DNA of 38,088 nt from Psychromonas ossibalaenae ATCC BAA-1528 (GCF_000381745.1 NZ_KB907015.1:1-38088); one strand, 5' to 3'. Positions 1 to 8,659 are shown, counted from the stretch's first letter. Notes: generated by a model from the letters alone, not told the origin. A program made the numbers and translations.

Positions 1-19
1 CTGTCTCTTGATCACAAGT
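1..19 (+). repeat. IS50-like inside end (IE-like)
   Basis: CTGTCTCTTGATCACAAGT. The first 14 bases equal the IS50 inside end, including the GATC Dam site that in IS50 links transposition to methylation. The last five bases resemble the outside end instead. It lies beyond the transposase stop codon, as IE does in IS50. Confidence 0.88.
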
Positions 20-1418
20 CATCAAGAGACTCTAGCATTGCAATGGATTCCATCATTTCAGCAAGTTTTAGCCAGCCTTGCCACATTGCTTTGACACCAA
101 CTCGGCCGTTTCTTTTACTGTCGTACCAACCTCCTAGCTTGGCAATTGCATAATAAAACCAATGTAATGAGGGAGTTTTTTTGGGAACTGCTTTATTTTT
201 CTCTATTTTCAACCAAAGTATTTTCCATGTTTTGTCCTGCACATGAACGGTACAACTTATTGTTTTAGCTGTTTCTTTATTCTGTGCCAATTCCTGCAAC
301 TGCATTAACCTGACTGCAATAAAGGCTTGAATAACGGCAATTCTTTTTAAATTGTTAAGGCTTTGCAATCTTAATCCTTCAACATCAGTACCGTCAGTTT
401 TCCACACTTTATGAAATTCTTCTATGCGCCATCTTAATTCATAATATCTAACGACTTTTAAAGCATCTTCGGAAGTGTATAACGGCTCGCTTGTGTAGAG
501 AAGCCAGCATAACGGTTCACTTTCTTCTTTATTATATTCTTGGCAAATAATTAAGTTGATAGGCAGTGCTGGTTCACCAACCGCTCTTTGTGGTTTTTTG
601 ATATTGATTGTTTGATAGCTCAATTTCATTTTAGCTTGTCTCGCCGACCGGCCTCCTTTTTGTTTAACGTCGACGCTATAACTGCACTTGCTTTCAGTTG
701 TCTTTAATAGCTCGTTTAAATTAGTAAGCGGGTCAAGCAGCTTTCTATTTTCTTTTGCTCTAACCACAAATCGATGCCCATTCATTTTATGATAAGCTAA
801 GTATTCATAAACATCGGCTTCTCTATCACAAACATCAATAATATTAGTAACTTGACCTGTTTTTTGTTTGACGGCATCAAAGCTTTCTTTCCATCGATAA
901 CTTTCCTTATCCTTGAATAGTCTACTTTGTCTTTCGGGTTTACTACCAGCCACTTTCTCTTTTCTGAACCAGTATTTCTGGTTAGCGAGCCCTATGATTT
1001 GTTCATTTTCAGCATCTAGCATTAAAGTAGAGTGGACATATAGACTGCGTCCTTTAGCTGATTTGCTGCCAGTATTCGCAGAGCTAACATCACCAAGTTC
1101 ACTGCACAGACTATTATGTTTAAAGCTTATCCCTGTTGTATCCTGTATGGCCAAAACATCTGTACATTCCCTGGCTACTTCACATGTATGATTGAACCCA
1201 GTTTCTGCGATGACTTCTGGAACAATATTATCATTGCGGATGAAACGATAAGCTGCTTCAATCGTTGCTGGATCACCGCTTGCTTTTACCACTGATTCAC
1301 CAGCATTTTGAGCCATACTACCTGCTAATTTCGTAAGTCGTTTTGTCCTTCTTGGGTCGCCTAAGTCGGTATCTCCGAAGATCAATTGCGCCCACTCTGC
1401 AGCATTTAAATCGCTCAT
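12..1418 (-). CDS. tnpA: IS50/Tn5-type transposase (IS4 family)
   Basis: DDE transposase of 468 residues (Tn5 Tnp has 476) that would cut and paste this element by hairpin chemistry. The catalytic triad is visible: D93 in AIQDTTGISF, D198 in VCDREAD, and E333 in the YREK signature (Y326, R329, E333, K340) within RWRIEEFHK. The N-terminal DNA-binding part keeps LGDPRRTKRL and AAYRFIRN. By motif alignment with Tn5, the Met56 that starts the Inh inhibitor protein corresponds here to Thr52, so an Inh-type product from that codon is not expected. The stop codon lies inside the left end of the element. Function is well supported; activity is inferred from intactness. Confidence 0.95.
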   Translation of the reverse strand: MSDLNAAEWAQLIFGDTDLGDPRRTKRLTKLAGSMAQNAGESVVKASGDPATIEAAYRFIRNDNIVPEVIAETGFNHTCEVARECTDVLAIQDTTGISFKHNSLCSELGDVSSANTGSKSAKGRSLYVHSTLMLDAENEQIIGLANQKYWFRKEKVAGSKPERQSRLFKDKESYRWKESFDAVKQKTGQVTNIIDVCDREADVYEYLAYHKMNGHRFVVRAKENRKLLDPLTNLNELLKTTESKCSYSVDVKQKGGRSARQAKMKLSYQTINIKKPQRAVGEPALPINLIICQEYNKEESEPLCWLLYTSEPLYTSEDALKVVRYYELRWRIEEFHKVWKTDGTDVEGLRLQSLNNLKRIAVIQAFIAVRLMQLQELAQNKETAKTISCTVHVQDKTWKILWLKIEKNKAVPKKTPSLHWFYYAIAKLGGWYDSKRNGRVGVKAMWQGWLKLAEMMESIAMLESLDDL

Positions 1419-1477
1419 TGTTTTTACGTTTCATTAGAAAATTTAACCTATTAGATCATAACTTTTAATGTCCGTAA

Positions 1478-1496
1478 ACTTGTGTATAAGAGACAG
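1478..1496 (-). repeat. IS50-like outside end, mosaic-like
   Basis: Read inward, CTGTCTCTTATACACAAGT. It differs from the Tn5 outside end only at position 4 (T instead of A) and matches the engineered mosaic end at 17 of 19 positions. It lies 60 bp upstream of the transposase start. Confidence 0.9.
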
Positions 1497-1917
1497 CGCG
1501 GAGCATGGGAACGAGTGGTGTGTAAAACATGGGAGGGAGTGTGAAACGTTAGGGCTAGCGGAATTTCATTTTGGGTGAAGAGTCTTAATCCTTCCTATAC
1601 TTTAGTACCTTGACACAAAAGTTTTGAACGATTCAGCGGGATTTAAAATTGTTAAATACAAGGCATTTGCTTGAAGACATAGTTGTTCTATGTCGAAAAC
1701 AAATAATGCAGTAGTTGGCGGTTTAAAATCCGCCCGGAGGGAGCTCACCTGGCAAGTGAACACTGCGTTACTTTAATTTGAAAGGCATCAGCCTTCCTAA
1801 AACAAAGTGCCTTGTGTTAACTCACCAGGTGAACTCTGAATCAATCAAAATCTCTGTGTAAGGTACTAGGTTAAAACCCCGTTTAAACAAACCATCACCT
1901 TCGAAGGGAGGCATACA
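1497..1917. repeat. Intergenic region with nested palindromic repeat (about 1650-1836)
   Basis: No gene is seen. GTTAA-ATACAAGGCA at about 1651-1665 is mirrored by TGCCTTGTGTTAA at 1808-1820. Inside it, GAGCTCACCTGG (1741) faces CCAGGTGAACTC (1825-1836) with one mismatch. It also contains a perfect 7-bp hairpin GACATAG-TTGTT-CTATGTC (about 1676-1694) and AAGGC-ATCA-GCCTT near 1782-1795. Bases 1497-1520 (GCGGAGCATGGGAACGAG) resemble a common proteobacterial hairpin repeat that recurs degenerately at about 2690-2715. The layout looks like a dispersed non-coding repeat. The binding-protein gene's Shine-Dalgarno GGGAGG lies at its right edge. Confidence 0.5.
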
Positions 1918-2628
1918 ATGAAATACATTTCCCTAGCACTGCTTTTAGTTCTTTCCAGCGCCGTACAGGCAAAAACGCTTACTCTGATCGCCGGGCTTTC
2001 TCTACCCCCATATGTGATCCAGGAAAGTGACTCTGGGATGGAATACGATGTCATCAAAGAGGCACTTGCGTTTAAAGGCCATACACTTGTTATGAAGTAT
2101 GTGCCTTTTGCACGGGTGTCCGTTGACTATCCTAAATATGACGGCGCAATCACCATCAACGAATCATCGGGAGCCAAGGGTAACTACTCGGATCAGGTCA
2201 TCACTTATCAAAACTATGCAGTTACCTTAAAAAACAAAGGGATAAAGATAAATTCAATTCAAGATCTGCAAGACCAGAAGATTATTGCTTTTCAGAATGC
2301 CACCAAATACCTCGGTGATGAATTTGCACAAGTAGTAAAAGGCAATTCTAAATACCGGGAGCTGGGACAGCAGGTGAAACAGGTAAAACTTCTTTATTCT
2401 GGCCGAACTGATGTTGTTGTTTCCGATATAAATATTTTTAAATATTTCAGAAAAAGTGTAACAGACGTAGACACCACAGCCGAAATTACTCTCCATGAAA
2501 TATTTGCAGCAGTGGGTTATAAGGTTCTGTTTAATGATGTCGCGTTAAGAGACGATTTTAATGCCGGCCTTAAGTCACTGAAAGCTTCCGGCCGCTATGA
2601 TGAAATCGTTAATAGTTATATAAAGTAA
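1918..2628 (+). CDS. Periplasmic solute-binding protein, family 3
   Basis: A 236-residue exported protein with signal peptide MKYISLALLLVLSSAVQA (cut after AQA-type site) and the SBP_bac_3 fold layout. LPPYVIQESDSGMEYDVIKEAL is typical of the ligand-binding lobe of amino-acid-type binding proteins, and RVSVDYPKYDGAI follows the usual pattern of the next strand. No permease or ATPase lies beside it, so it may serve a remote ABC transporter or act as a sensor-like orphan. Start ATG follows a strong GGGAGG Shine-Dalgarno at 7-bp spacing. The ligand cannot be read from the sequence. Confidence 0.82.
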   Translation: MKYISLALLLVLSSAVQAKTLTLIAGLSLPPYVIQESDSGMEYDVIKEALAFKGHTLVMKYVPFARVSVDYPKYDGAITINESSGAKGNYSDQVITYQNYAVTLKNKGIKINSIQDLQDQKIIAFQNATKYLGDEFAQVVKGNSKYRELGQQVKQVKLLYSGRTDVVVSDINIFKYFRKSVTDVDTTAEITLHEIFAAVGYKVLFNDVALRDDFNAGLKSLKASGRYDEIVNSYIK

Positions 2629-2649
2629 GCTCGTGAAACTAGCTTGTAT

Positions 2650-2674
2650 CGGGTAATACATAAGTACTTGCCCG
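2650..2674 (+). terminator. Hairpin downstream of binding-protein gene
   Basis: CGGGTAATAC and GTACTTGCCCG pair around a short AT loop 22 bp after the stop. There is no following T-run, so intrinsic termination is uncertain. Confidence 0.3.
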
Positions 2675-2727
2675 GCAATTCGATTAGTGTGAGTTCCCAC
2701 GCGGAACATGGAGCTCGAACATAAGGG

Positions 2728-3675
2728 CTAGTGCTGTTGATTTTGCGTGTATAGGTCCTCATTCATAGAATGTGTATTAGTCATGTTCACTGCCGCCGCA
2801 CTGGATCGGTACTGGGAGGGAGTTAATCCGGTTTTTTGTTTGAACAAACGGCAGAAGTAGTTGCTGCCGGAAAAACCGCATGAATCTGAGATATGTTTAA
2901 TGCGGTTATTATTATTCAATAATAACTCGCGTGCTTTAGTCAGGCGCTGCGCGCACAGGTAGTCTTTAAAACTGATGTTTCCCTGCTGCTGAAACAGGTG
3001 AGACATGTAATTAGGAGAAATATAAAATTTTTCACTGATCATTTCCCGGCTTAACGCGACGCTGAAATTATTATCGATGTAATCAACAATACGCTGAAAC
3101 AGTTCTTTCTGGCGGTTAGGTCGACATTCTGACGCTTCTCCCATCATGGAAATATGGCTTATTAACGAGCGGATGACTAAGGCCGGAGTATGGTGATCTG
3201 CTTCCTGAGCGCACAGTTCATTTAAGGCCTGCAGTAAACCGTTACCAATTCTTTCATGCTGGCGTATGACGGTTTTCTTTTTCAGGCTGCTGAACTTCTG
3301 ACCGTTCCATTGTTGTAAACTGACTCCAATTTTATGACTGCTGAAAATAAAGCTAAGGATGGTAACTTCATCCTGCCAGACCGGTAGACTCCAGGCTGAT
3401 GCCGGAACATACAGTACATCGCCGGCTCTAAGGTGCCGCTCCATACTGCAGCCGTCAGAGGTACCGTAGCGGCTGACAATACTGCCGCTAATTACAATAT
3501 CCAGACGCGGATTATTTATCTGCCAGGCTAACTCCGGCACATCACAGTTTTTGCCTGCAGCATAAATCCGTTTTACGGACTGATCATTGTTAATGACATT
3601 ATTTACTAGAACGAATATTTCATCATCATGTTGCTCTTTCGGGCGAAGAGCTTGAACCGCATCTGCTTTAATCAT
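2728..3675 (-). CDS. AraC-family transcriptional regulator
   Basis: About 315 residues from the ATG at 3675; an upstream in-frame TTG at 3693 would add six. The N-terminal 140 residues form a cupin-like effector domain (RAGDVLYVPASAWSLP). The C-terminal ~100 residues carry the double HTH of AraC/XylS proteins: SREMISEKFYISPNYMSHLF, then IKHISDSCGFSGSNYFCRLF, ending KQKTGLTPSQYR. It is transcribed away from the PTS-mannosidase operon across a 243-bp intergenic region rich in palindromes, so it most likely activates that operon in response to its sugar. That role is inferred from position. Confidence 0.88.
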   Translation of the reverse strand: MIKADAVQALRPKEQHDDEIFVLVNNVINNDQSVKRIYAAGKNCDVPELAWQINNPRLDIVISGSIVSRYGTSDGCSMERHLRAGDVLYVPASAWSLPVWQDEVTILSFIFSSHKIGVSLQQWNGQKFSSLKKKTVIRQHERIGNGLLQALNELCAQEADHHTPALVIRSLISHISMMGEASECRPNRQKELFQRIVDYIDNNFSVALSREMISEKFYISPNYMSHLFQQQGNISFKDYLCAQRLTKARELLLNNNNRIKHISDSCGFSGSNYFCRLFKQKTGLTPSQYRSSAAAVNMTNTHSMNEDLYTQNQQH

Positions 3676-3708
3676 CGTGTTAATCCAATTCAACGTAATT
3701 CACCATTT

Positions 3709-3722
3709 TGAAAATATTTTCA
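3709..3722. promoter_or_regulatory. Candidate operator, perfect 14-bp palindrome (site 1)
   Basis: TGAAAATATTTTCA is its own reverse complement and lies just upstream of the AraC gene. Near-identical copies occur upstream of the RpiR gene (9496 and 9547), which suggests one regulator, perhaps RpiR itself, binds all three. AT-rich palindromes also arise by chance. Confidence 0.45.
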
Positions 3723-3794
3723 TATTCTCTTACAAAACTGCTTTTTCATGCTAATAACTAGGCTGTTTTACCTAGTATTGCATATAAAATGAAC

Positions 3795-3820
3795 ACAAAG
3801 TGTAAATTTTTACACTTTGT
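3795..3820. promoter_or_regulatory. Candidate operator, 12-bp perfect inverted repeat
   Basis: ACAAAGTGTAAA and TTTACACTTTGT form perfect 12-bp arms with a TT spacer, about 100 bp upstream of the IIBC start. The size and symmetry suit a dimeric repressor or an AraC-type site in the divergent promoter region. It is followed by TTTGTGTTTGTGA. Confidence 0.6.
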
Positions 3821-3827
3821 TTGTGTT

Positions 3828-3843
3828 TGTGATGTTTATCTCG
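3828..3843 (+). promoter_or_regulatory. Weak CRP-like half site
   Basis: TGTGATGTTTATCTCG keeps the left CRP half site TGTGA, but the right half (TCTCG against TCACA) is poor. An ATCACAA stretch lies further on at about 3862. CRP control would be normal for a PTS sugar operon, but the match is weak. Confidence 0.2.
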
Positions 3844-3918
3844 TTATTTTTTGGAAAAAATTATCACAATGTGTCCGCTTAATAAATTTGAAATTATCTT
3901 TTACTGGAGTGTTAGCGA

Positions 3919-5448
3919 ATGAGTAGAAATGTAGTGGCAATTACCGCTTGTGCGGCAGGGATCGCACATACCTATATGGCGGCTGAAGCATTAGAAGTCG
4001 CGGGTGAGGAGCATGGTTTTAAAATAAAAGTTGAAACGCAGGGCTCAATCGGCGCGGAAAACATCCTTACTGAACAGGATATTGCTGAGGCTGATGTGGT
4101 TATTCTTGCTTCCGATATCGAAATTGATATGGCCCGTTTCGGTGGTAAAAAGGTTTATAGGACTAGGCCAAAAGTTGCCATTAATGATCCGCTTGCATTA
4201 GTTGATGCGGCGATTAAAGAGGGCACGGTATTCGGCGCGAAAGGCACTGAAGTCGGCGGCGTTACATTGGGCAAAACCAGTGAAAATGGTTTCATTCAGC
4301 ATGTGATGAGCGGCATTTCTTATATGGTGCCTATGGTTATCTCTGCGGGTTTACTGTTAGCTATTGCTAATATATTTGCCTTTCAGAAAGATGATATGGG
4401 TCGTCTGGTTGCATGGGGATTTGATCAGACAGATCCGCTCGGCGATTTTATGTTTCACATGTTTAAACTCGGACAGATCGGCTTTTTATTAATGATCCCG
4501 CTGTTTGCCGGGTTCGTGGCGAATTCGATTGCATCCAAACCGGCAATCGCACCTGCGATGATTGGAGCTTATATCGCCAATGATGCGGAGTTTTTAGGCA
4601 CCGAAACCGGCGGCGGTTTCCTGTCGGCAATTTTAGTGGCATTTATTGTTGGTTATTTTGTCCGTTACTTAAAGCTTATCCCCTGGCCGAAATTTATGAA
4701 ACCGATTGTACCAATTATGATTTTACCGTTAATCGCGACCTTCTTTATTATGGTGGTAGTGAAGTACATGATCGGCGGGCCGATTGCCGCTGGTATGAGC
4801 AGCATGTATGAAGGATTAAACTGGCTGACCATCAATTACTCCTCTTCAACCTTTATTATCGGTGCGATTATCGGGGCTATGATAGGTTTTGATTTCGGCG
4901 GACCGGTTAATAAAACCGCGTTGATTTTCGGTACTGCTGTATTCACCGATACCGTAGCAAAATATGGCATAGAAGGGGCTAATTTTGTACCGGGAACGGC
5001 TGCTCAAGCGGCTATTTCTGTTGCACCACTGGGCATATTTTTAGCCTCAAAACTGTTTAAAAATAAATTCACTACCACTGAAAAAATTTCAGCAGATTCT
5101 GCATTTGGTATGGGCATAGTCGGCGTGACTGAGGGGGCTATTCCGTTTGCCGCCGCCAACCCGATTCAGATGATCACCGCTAGTGTTTCGGGCTCAGCAT
5201 TAGCGGGTGGTTTAGTTGGATTCTTAGGGGTTAAATTCTACGGTGGTATCGGCTCTCCAATCGGTACGTTTGTCGGTTACATTGAGCAGCCTATCCCCTT
5301 TGTCACCTGGATCCTGTGTACTTTTGCAGGTATCACATTAACCGCGCTGATTATCGGCTTCTGGCGTAAACCTGTTGAAGTTGAAACTAAATCAGAAACT
5401 AAAGTTTTAGAGCCAGAAGCACAGCCTCAGCCGTCCGCAGCCGCTTAA
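3919..5448 (+). CDS. PTS fructose-family transporter subunit IIBC (mannosylglycerate-type)
   Basis: A 509-residue inner-membrane protein that imports and phosphorylates a sugar using PEP-derived phosphate. The N-terminal IIB domain (about 1-100) has the phosphocysteine loop ITACAAGIAHTYMAAEALE with C11. A linker leads to the IIC membrane domain (about 125-490), containing GISYMVPMVISAGLLLAIA, DFGGPVNKTA and GVTEGAIPFA, all typical of fructose-family IIC. The C-terminal tail is charged and rich in P and A. Together with the separate IIA it totals 658 residues, the same as single-chain E. coli MngA (IIABC), but in order BC then A. It starts an operon with IIA (6-bp gap) and a GH38 mannosidase. 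Start ATG follows GGAG. Confidence 0.93.
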   Translation: MSRNVVAITACAAGIAHTYMAAEALEVAGEEHGFKIKVETQGSIGAENILTEQDIAEADVVILASDIEIDMARFGGKKVYRTRPKVAINDPLALVDAAIKEGTVFGAKGTEVGGVTLGKTSENGFIQHVMSGISYMVPMVISAGLLLAIANIFAFQKDDMGRLVAWGFDQTDPLGDFMFHMFKLGQIGFLLMIPLFAGFVANSIASKPAIAPAMIGAYIANDAEFLGTETGGGFLSAILVAFIVGYFVRYLKLIPWPKFMKPIVPIMILPLIATFFIMVVVKYMIGGPIAAGMSSMYEGLNWLTINYSSSTFIIGAIIGAMIGFDFGGPVNKTALIFGTAVFTDTVAKYGIEGANFVPGTAAQAAISVAPLGIFLASKLFKNKFTTTEKISADSAFGMGIVGVTEGAIPFAAANPIQMITASVSGSALAGGLVGFLGVKFYGGIGSPIGTFVGYIEQPIPFVTWILCTFAGITLTALIIGFWRKPVEVETKSETKVLEPEAQPQPSAAA

Positions 5449-5454
5449 GGAATA

Positions 5455-5904
5455 ATGATGAAAACGGTATTTAATAACAACCATCTTATTGTTGATGAAC
5501 ACTCGAAAAATAAAGAACAGGCGTTGGCCTTTATTGCACAGAATGCGGCTTCATTAGGTTATGTTGCGGATGCGGATCTTTACCAGGCCGGATTACTCGA
5601 CCGGGAAGATAATTCCAGTACCGGCCTGATGGGGGGAATGGCAACACCGCATTGTAAAAACGCAACGGTAAAACATGCCGGCATTTTTGTTGTGCGTTTC
5701 AAACATGCCATTGAATGGCAGACCATGGACGAGGCTCCCGTTAATACCGCCGTGGCGTTAACGATTCCGGCAGAGGGGGCTGAAACATCTATTCGTATGT
5801 TAACTAAACTTTCGCGGCGCATGATGAGAATCGCATTTCGTGAAACCCTGCAGCAGGGGGATATTAAACAAGTTGAAAGTGTTATTGCTGAGGCAATTGC
5901 TTAA
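5455..5904 (+). CDS. PTS fructose-family IIA component
   Basis: A 149-residue cytoplasmic phosphocarrier that passes phosphate from HPr to the IIB domain of the preceding gene. The fructose/mannitol IIA active-site motif is GGMATPHCKNA with phosphohistidine H66, followed by the usual VVRF...IEWQTMD and IPAE segments. Start is ambiguous between ATG at 5455 and the next codon (ATGATG), just after AAGGAAT. It lies 6 bp behind the IIBC stop and 23 bp ahead of the mannosidase, so the three genes should be one transcript. In E. coli MngA the equivalent domain is fused to the N-terminus. Confidence 0.93.
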   Translation: MMKTVFNNNHLIVDEHSKNKEQALAFIAQNAASLGYVADADLYQAGLLDREDNSSTGLMGGMATPHCKNATVKHAGIFVVRFKHAIEWQTMDEAPVNTAVALTIPAEGAETSIRMLTKLSRRMMRIAFRETLQQGDIKQVESVIAEAIA

Positions 5905-5927
5905 TCGTCAGGTAGAGAGTTATTTTT

Positions 5928-8594
5928 ATGAAAAAAACATTTCACGTTATCGCACATACTCATTGGGATTTTGAATGGTATTTCTCGGCCCATGAGTCTC
6001 TGATTCAGCTCATTTACCACATGGAGGAGGTAATGAGCAGCCTGGAGAGCGGTGAGACAGACAGTTATTTACTGGATGGCCAGTTGAGTATTGTTGAAGA
6101 TTATCTGCAGCAGTGTCCGGAGCAGGAGCAAAGGTTTAGATCATTGGTTGAATCAGGAAAGCTGGTTATCGGGCCCTGGTATACACAGACCGATCAGCTG
6201 ATTATCGGCGGAGAGTCGATAGTCCGTAACCTAGCCGCCGGTATTCGTTCAGGTCAAAAATACGGTAATGTAATGAAGGTCGGTTATGTACCGGACTCAT
6301 TTGGTCAGAGCATCGACATGCCTAAAATTTACCAGGGAGTCGGCATTGATAAAACCGTATTCTGGCGGGGGTTGTGCAGTGATGTCTGTGCCAGCCGGGA
6401 GTTTAACTGGTCCTGTGAAGACGGCAGTAAAGTCTTAGCTTACAATATTAAAAACGGATATTTTACCGGATCCTATATTATTGATTTTGATGATCCTGCG
6501 CCTTTGTGCGAGCAGTCTGCCGAGGGCACATTAGCGAATCATGTGGCAGTACCTCTGGGCGGCGATCAGCGTTATATCGATTCTAATATTAAAAGCCGCA
6601 TTGCGCTTTGTAATCAGAATAATGCAGATTATCACCTGATTGAAAGCAGCTATCAGCAGCTGTTTGAGGCGATTCAGGACGAGGAGCTGGATCTGCCTGA
6701 AATCCGCGGTGAGATGATTGACGGTCAGGTTTCCAAAATTCACCGTTCAATATATTCATCGCGCTATGATCATAAACATCTTAATGACCGTATTGAACGA
6801 CGTTTAAGTTATCAGCTTGAGCCGCTGATGGTGATGGCTGACAGTTTAGGCATTGCGCCGCAGTCTTGTTTAGTGAGTAATATCTGGAAAGTGATTATGC
6901 GCAACCATGCGCATGACAGTGCCGGAGGCTGTAATGCGGATAAGACCAATAAAATTATAGCTGCACGTTATGAGCAGGCGGATCAGATGTCCGGCTCTGC
7001 GGTCGATTATTTAGTGCGGAAAATTGCCGAGTCACAGCAGGGCGGTATTGACGGGCGTTTGACGATTTTTAATACACTGCCTTATGCACGAGAGCAGGTC
7101 GTTAACGTTAATATATCAACACAGTCGCCATATTTTTTATTAACCGGCAGTGACGGCAGACAGATAGAGTTTGACTGTCTTAAGTTGGAAAAATGCTACC
7201 GCGGCACGATTCAGAAAGATGCCGCCGATAATGATCCGGATAAATATTATTATCAGAGTGATATCGAATTTGTCTACCCGCTCGGCGCCTCCTCTGTTGT
7301 CAGCCTACAGGTAACAGAATTAGATAAACCTGTGCAGGAAAGTACGATACTGCTGACTGCTGATTGTCAGGAAGCGCAGATCAGCAATGCTCATTATCAG
7401 TTAACCTATAAAGACGGACAGTTTACTCTGTTTGATAAGTATCAGCAGCGCTGCTGGACTGACTGTATCGCCCTTCATGATATGGGAGACGGCGGTGATA
7501 CCTATGACTATTCACCTCCGGAGCATGACTGGCTGTTAGCACTTAACTGGTCGCAGGCGAGAGTATCCGTGGGCAAAGGGCGTCTGTCGCAGACTTTATT
7601 TGTTGAAGGTGAGTGGGCTCTTCCTGAGGATTTAACAGCACGTCAAAATAAAGAGCTTAACGGCGTTGTCAGTTATAAACTGGCTTTCCGCTTAGAAGAA
7701 CAAGGAACTGGTGCTGCTTCACAACAAGTCTGCCCGCTGCTGATTGAAGCGGAGTTTGATAATCAGGTGCTGGATCACCGTATGCAGCTGGTGATTACTG
7801 CGCCGATAAGTACTAGAACAAGCTGGGCTGATACACCGTTCGGCACGGTGGAACGGCTAAATGAAAGTGAACATCTCTATGACTGGTCTGCTGCAGGTTG
7901 GAAAGAGGAGCCTAGCCCCATTTATCCGATGCTGCATTTTGTGAATATGCATGATAAAAACAGCAGCTTAACCTTGTTTACTCAGGGCGGCAAGGAGTAT
8001 GAAGTTTTAGCTGATAATAAACTGGCGCTGACCCTGTTCCGCTGTGTAGGCTGGTTGGGTAAACCGGATCTGCAGCGTCGGCCGGGTATTGCATCGGGAC
8101 AGCAGTTTAAATACATTGCTACGCCGGACAGCCAGATGCAGGGAACAATCAACTTTGACTGTGCAGTACTGATTGAACCTGAGTTTAAACCGGCTTCCCT
8201 GCAGCGGCAGTGGCAGCAGTATTCGGTTAAGCCGCTTTATTATCAGAATCAGTCACTTAATCAGTTTACCAACACCTTGAAATATTTTGTGATGCACCCC
8301 TTAGCTGAAAAAATTGCAGACAGTTATGCCGGGTGTTTGATTGATTGTCCTGAACTGGTGGTGAGCGCGTTAAAACCAGCTGATGATAGCAATGGTTTTA
8401 TTATCCGTTTATATAATCCCGGCAGTGAAACCGTTAGAGAGCCAGGAAGTATTTCTCTGCCGGACTCGGTCACTGCGATTGTCGAAACCGATCTGCTGGA
8501 AAATGCCGTGTCAGCGCTCTGTTGTGTTAATGGAAAAGTGAATTTGAAAACCTTTGCCGCCAAACAGATAAAAACGTTTAGATGTAGTTTTTAA
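5928..8594 (+). CDS. mngB: GH38 alpha-mannosidase (MngB-like)
   Basis: An 888-residue cytoplasmic glycosidase without a signal peptide (E. coli MngB has 877). Family 38 signatures are present: AHTHWDFEWYF at 9-19 with zinc ligands H12 and D14, nucleophile D123 in VGYVPDSFGQ, and NHAHDSAGG at 326-334 with zinc ligand H329. The C-terminal half is the beta-sandwich part of the family. Directly behind a fructose-family PTS, it most likely releases mannose 6-phosphate from a phosphorylated mannoside such as 2-O-alpha-mannosyl-D-glycerate. The alternative is another alpha-mannosyl disaccharide, since GH38 enzymes in Gram-positives pair with different PTS. Fold and chemistry are firm; the exact substrate is inferred. 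Confidence 0.93.
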   Translation: MKKTFHVIAHTHWDFEWYFSAHESLIQLIYHMEEVMSSLESGETDSYLLDGQLSIVEDYLQQCPEQEQRFRSLVESGKLVIGPWYTQTDQLIIGGESIVRNLAAGIRSGQKYGNVMKVGYVPDSFGQSIDMPKIYQGVGIDKTVFWRGLCSDVCASREFNWSCEDGSKVLAYNIKNGYFTGSYIIDFDDPAPLCEQSAEGTLANHVAVPLGGDQRYIDSNIKSRIALCNQNNADYHLIESSYQQLFEAIQDEELDLPEIRGEMIDGQVSKIHRSIYSSRYDHKHLNDRIERRLSYQLEPLMVMADSLGIAPQSCLVSNIWKVIMRNHAHDSAGGCNADKTNKIIAARYEQADQMSGSAVDYLVRKIAESQQGGIDGRLTIFNTLPYAREQVVNVNISTQSPYFLLTGSDGRQIEFDCLKLEKCYRGTIQKDAADNDPDKYYYQSDIEFVYPLGASSVVSLQVTELDKPVQESTILLTADCQEAQISNAHYQLTYKDGQFTLFDKYQQRCWTDCIALHDMGDGGDTYDYSPPEHDWLLALNWSQARVSVGKGRLSQTLFVEGEWALPEDLTARQNKELNGVVSYKLAFRLEEQGTGAASQQVCPLLIEAEFDNQVLDHRMQLVITAPISTRTSWADTPFGTVERLNESEHLYDWSAAGWKEEPSPIYPMLHFVNMHDKNSSLTLFTQGGKEYEVLADNKLALTLFRCVGWLGKPDLQRRPGIASGQQFKYIATPDSQMQGTINFDCAVLIEPEFKPASLQRQWQQYSVKPLYYQNQSLNQFTNTLKYFVMHPLAEKIADSYAGCLIDCPELVVSALKPADDSNGFIIRLYNPGSETVREPGSISLPDSVTAIVETDLLENAVSALCCVNGKVNLKTFAAKQIKTFRCSF

Positions 8595-8621
8595 GTTATA
8601 GCTGAATAATCTGGATATAAT

Positions 8622-8655
8622 AAACGCCGCTTCAAGTTGTTTTGAAGTGGCGTTT
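8622..8655. terminator. Bidirectional terminator between convergent genes
   Basis: AAACGCCGCTTCAA and TTGAAGTGGCGTTT make a 14-bp stem with a single G-T wobble and a 6-nt loop. It is flanked by AT-rich sequence and placed between the convergent mannosidase and RpiR genes. Confidence 0.8.
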
Positions 8656-8659
8656 AACT

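Larger units (their letters stand above)
1..1496 (-). mobile_element. IS50-like insertion sequence (IS4 family), complete
   Basis: A 1496-bp element holding one transposase gene on the minus strand, bounded by 19-bp ends that closely match those of IS50/Tn5. IS50 itself is about 1.53 kb, so the size fits. The end upstream of the transposase is outside-end-like and the end beyond its stop codon is inside-end-like, the same polarity as IS50. The element begins at base 1 of the window, so the left flank is absent and the expected 9-bp target duplication cannot be tested. The right flank starts CGCGGAGCA. The element looks intact and potentially active. Confidence 0.93.

Noticed and set aside
913..1191. 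Plus-strand open frame inside the transposase
   Set aside because: Antisense shadow of the well-supported transposase gene.
3828..3869. TTGTGAT ... ATCACAA as a full CRP site
   Set aside because: The half sites are about 30 bp apart, far beyond the 6-bp CRP spacer; only a weak half site was listed.
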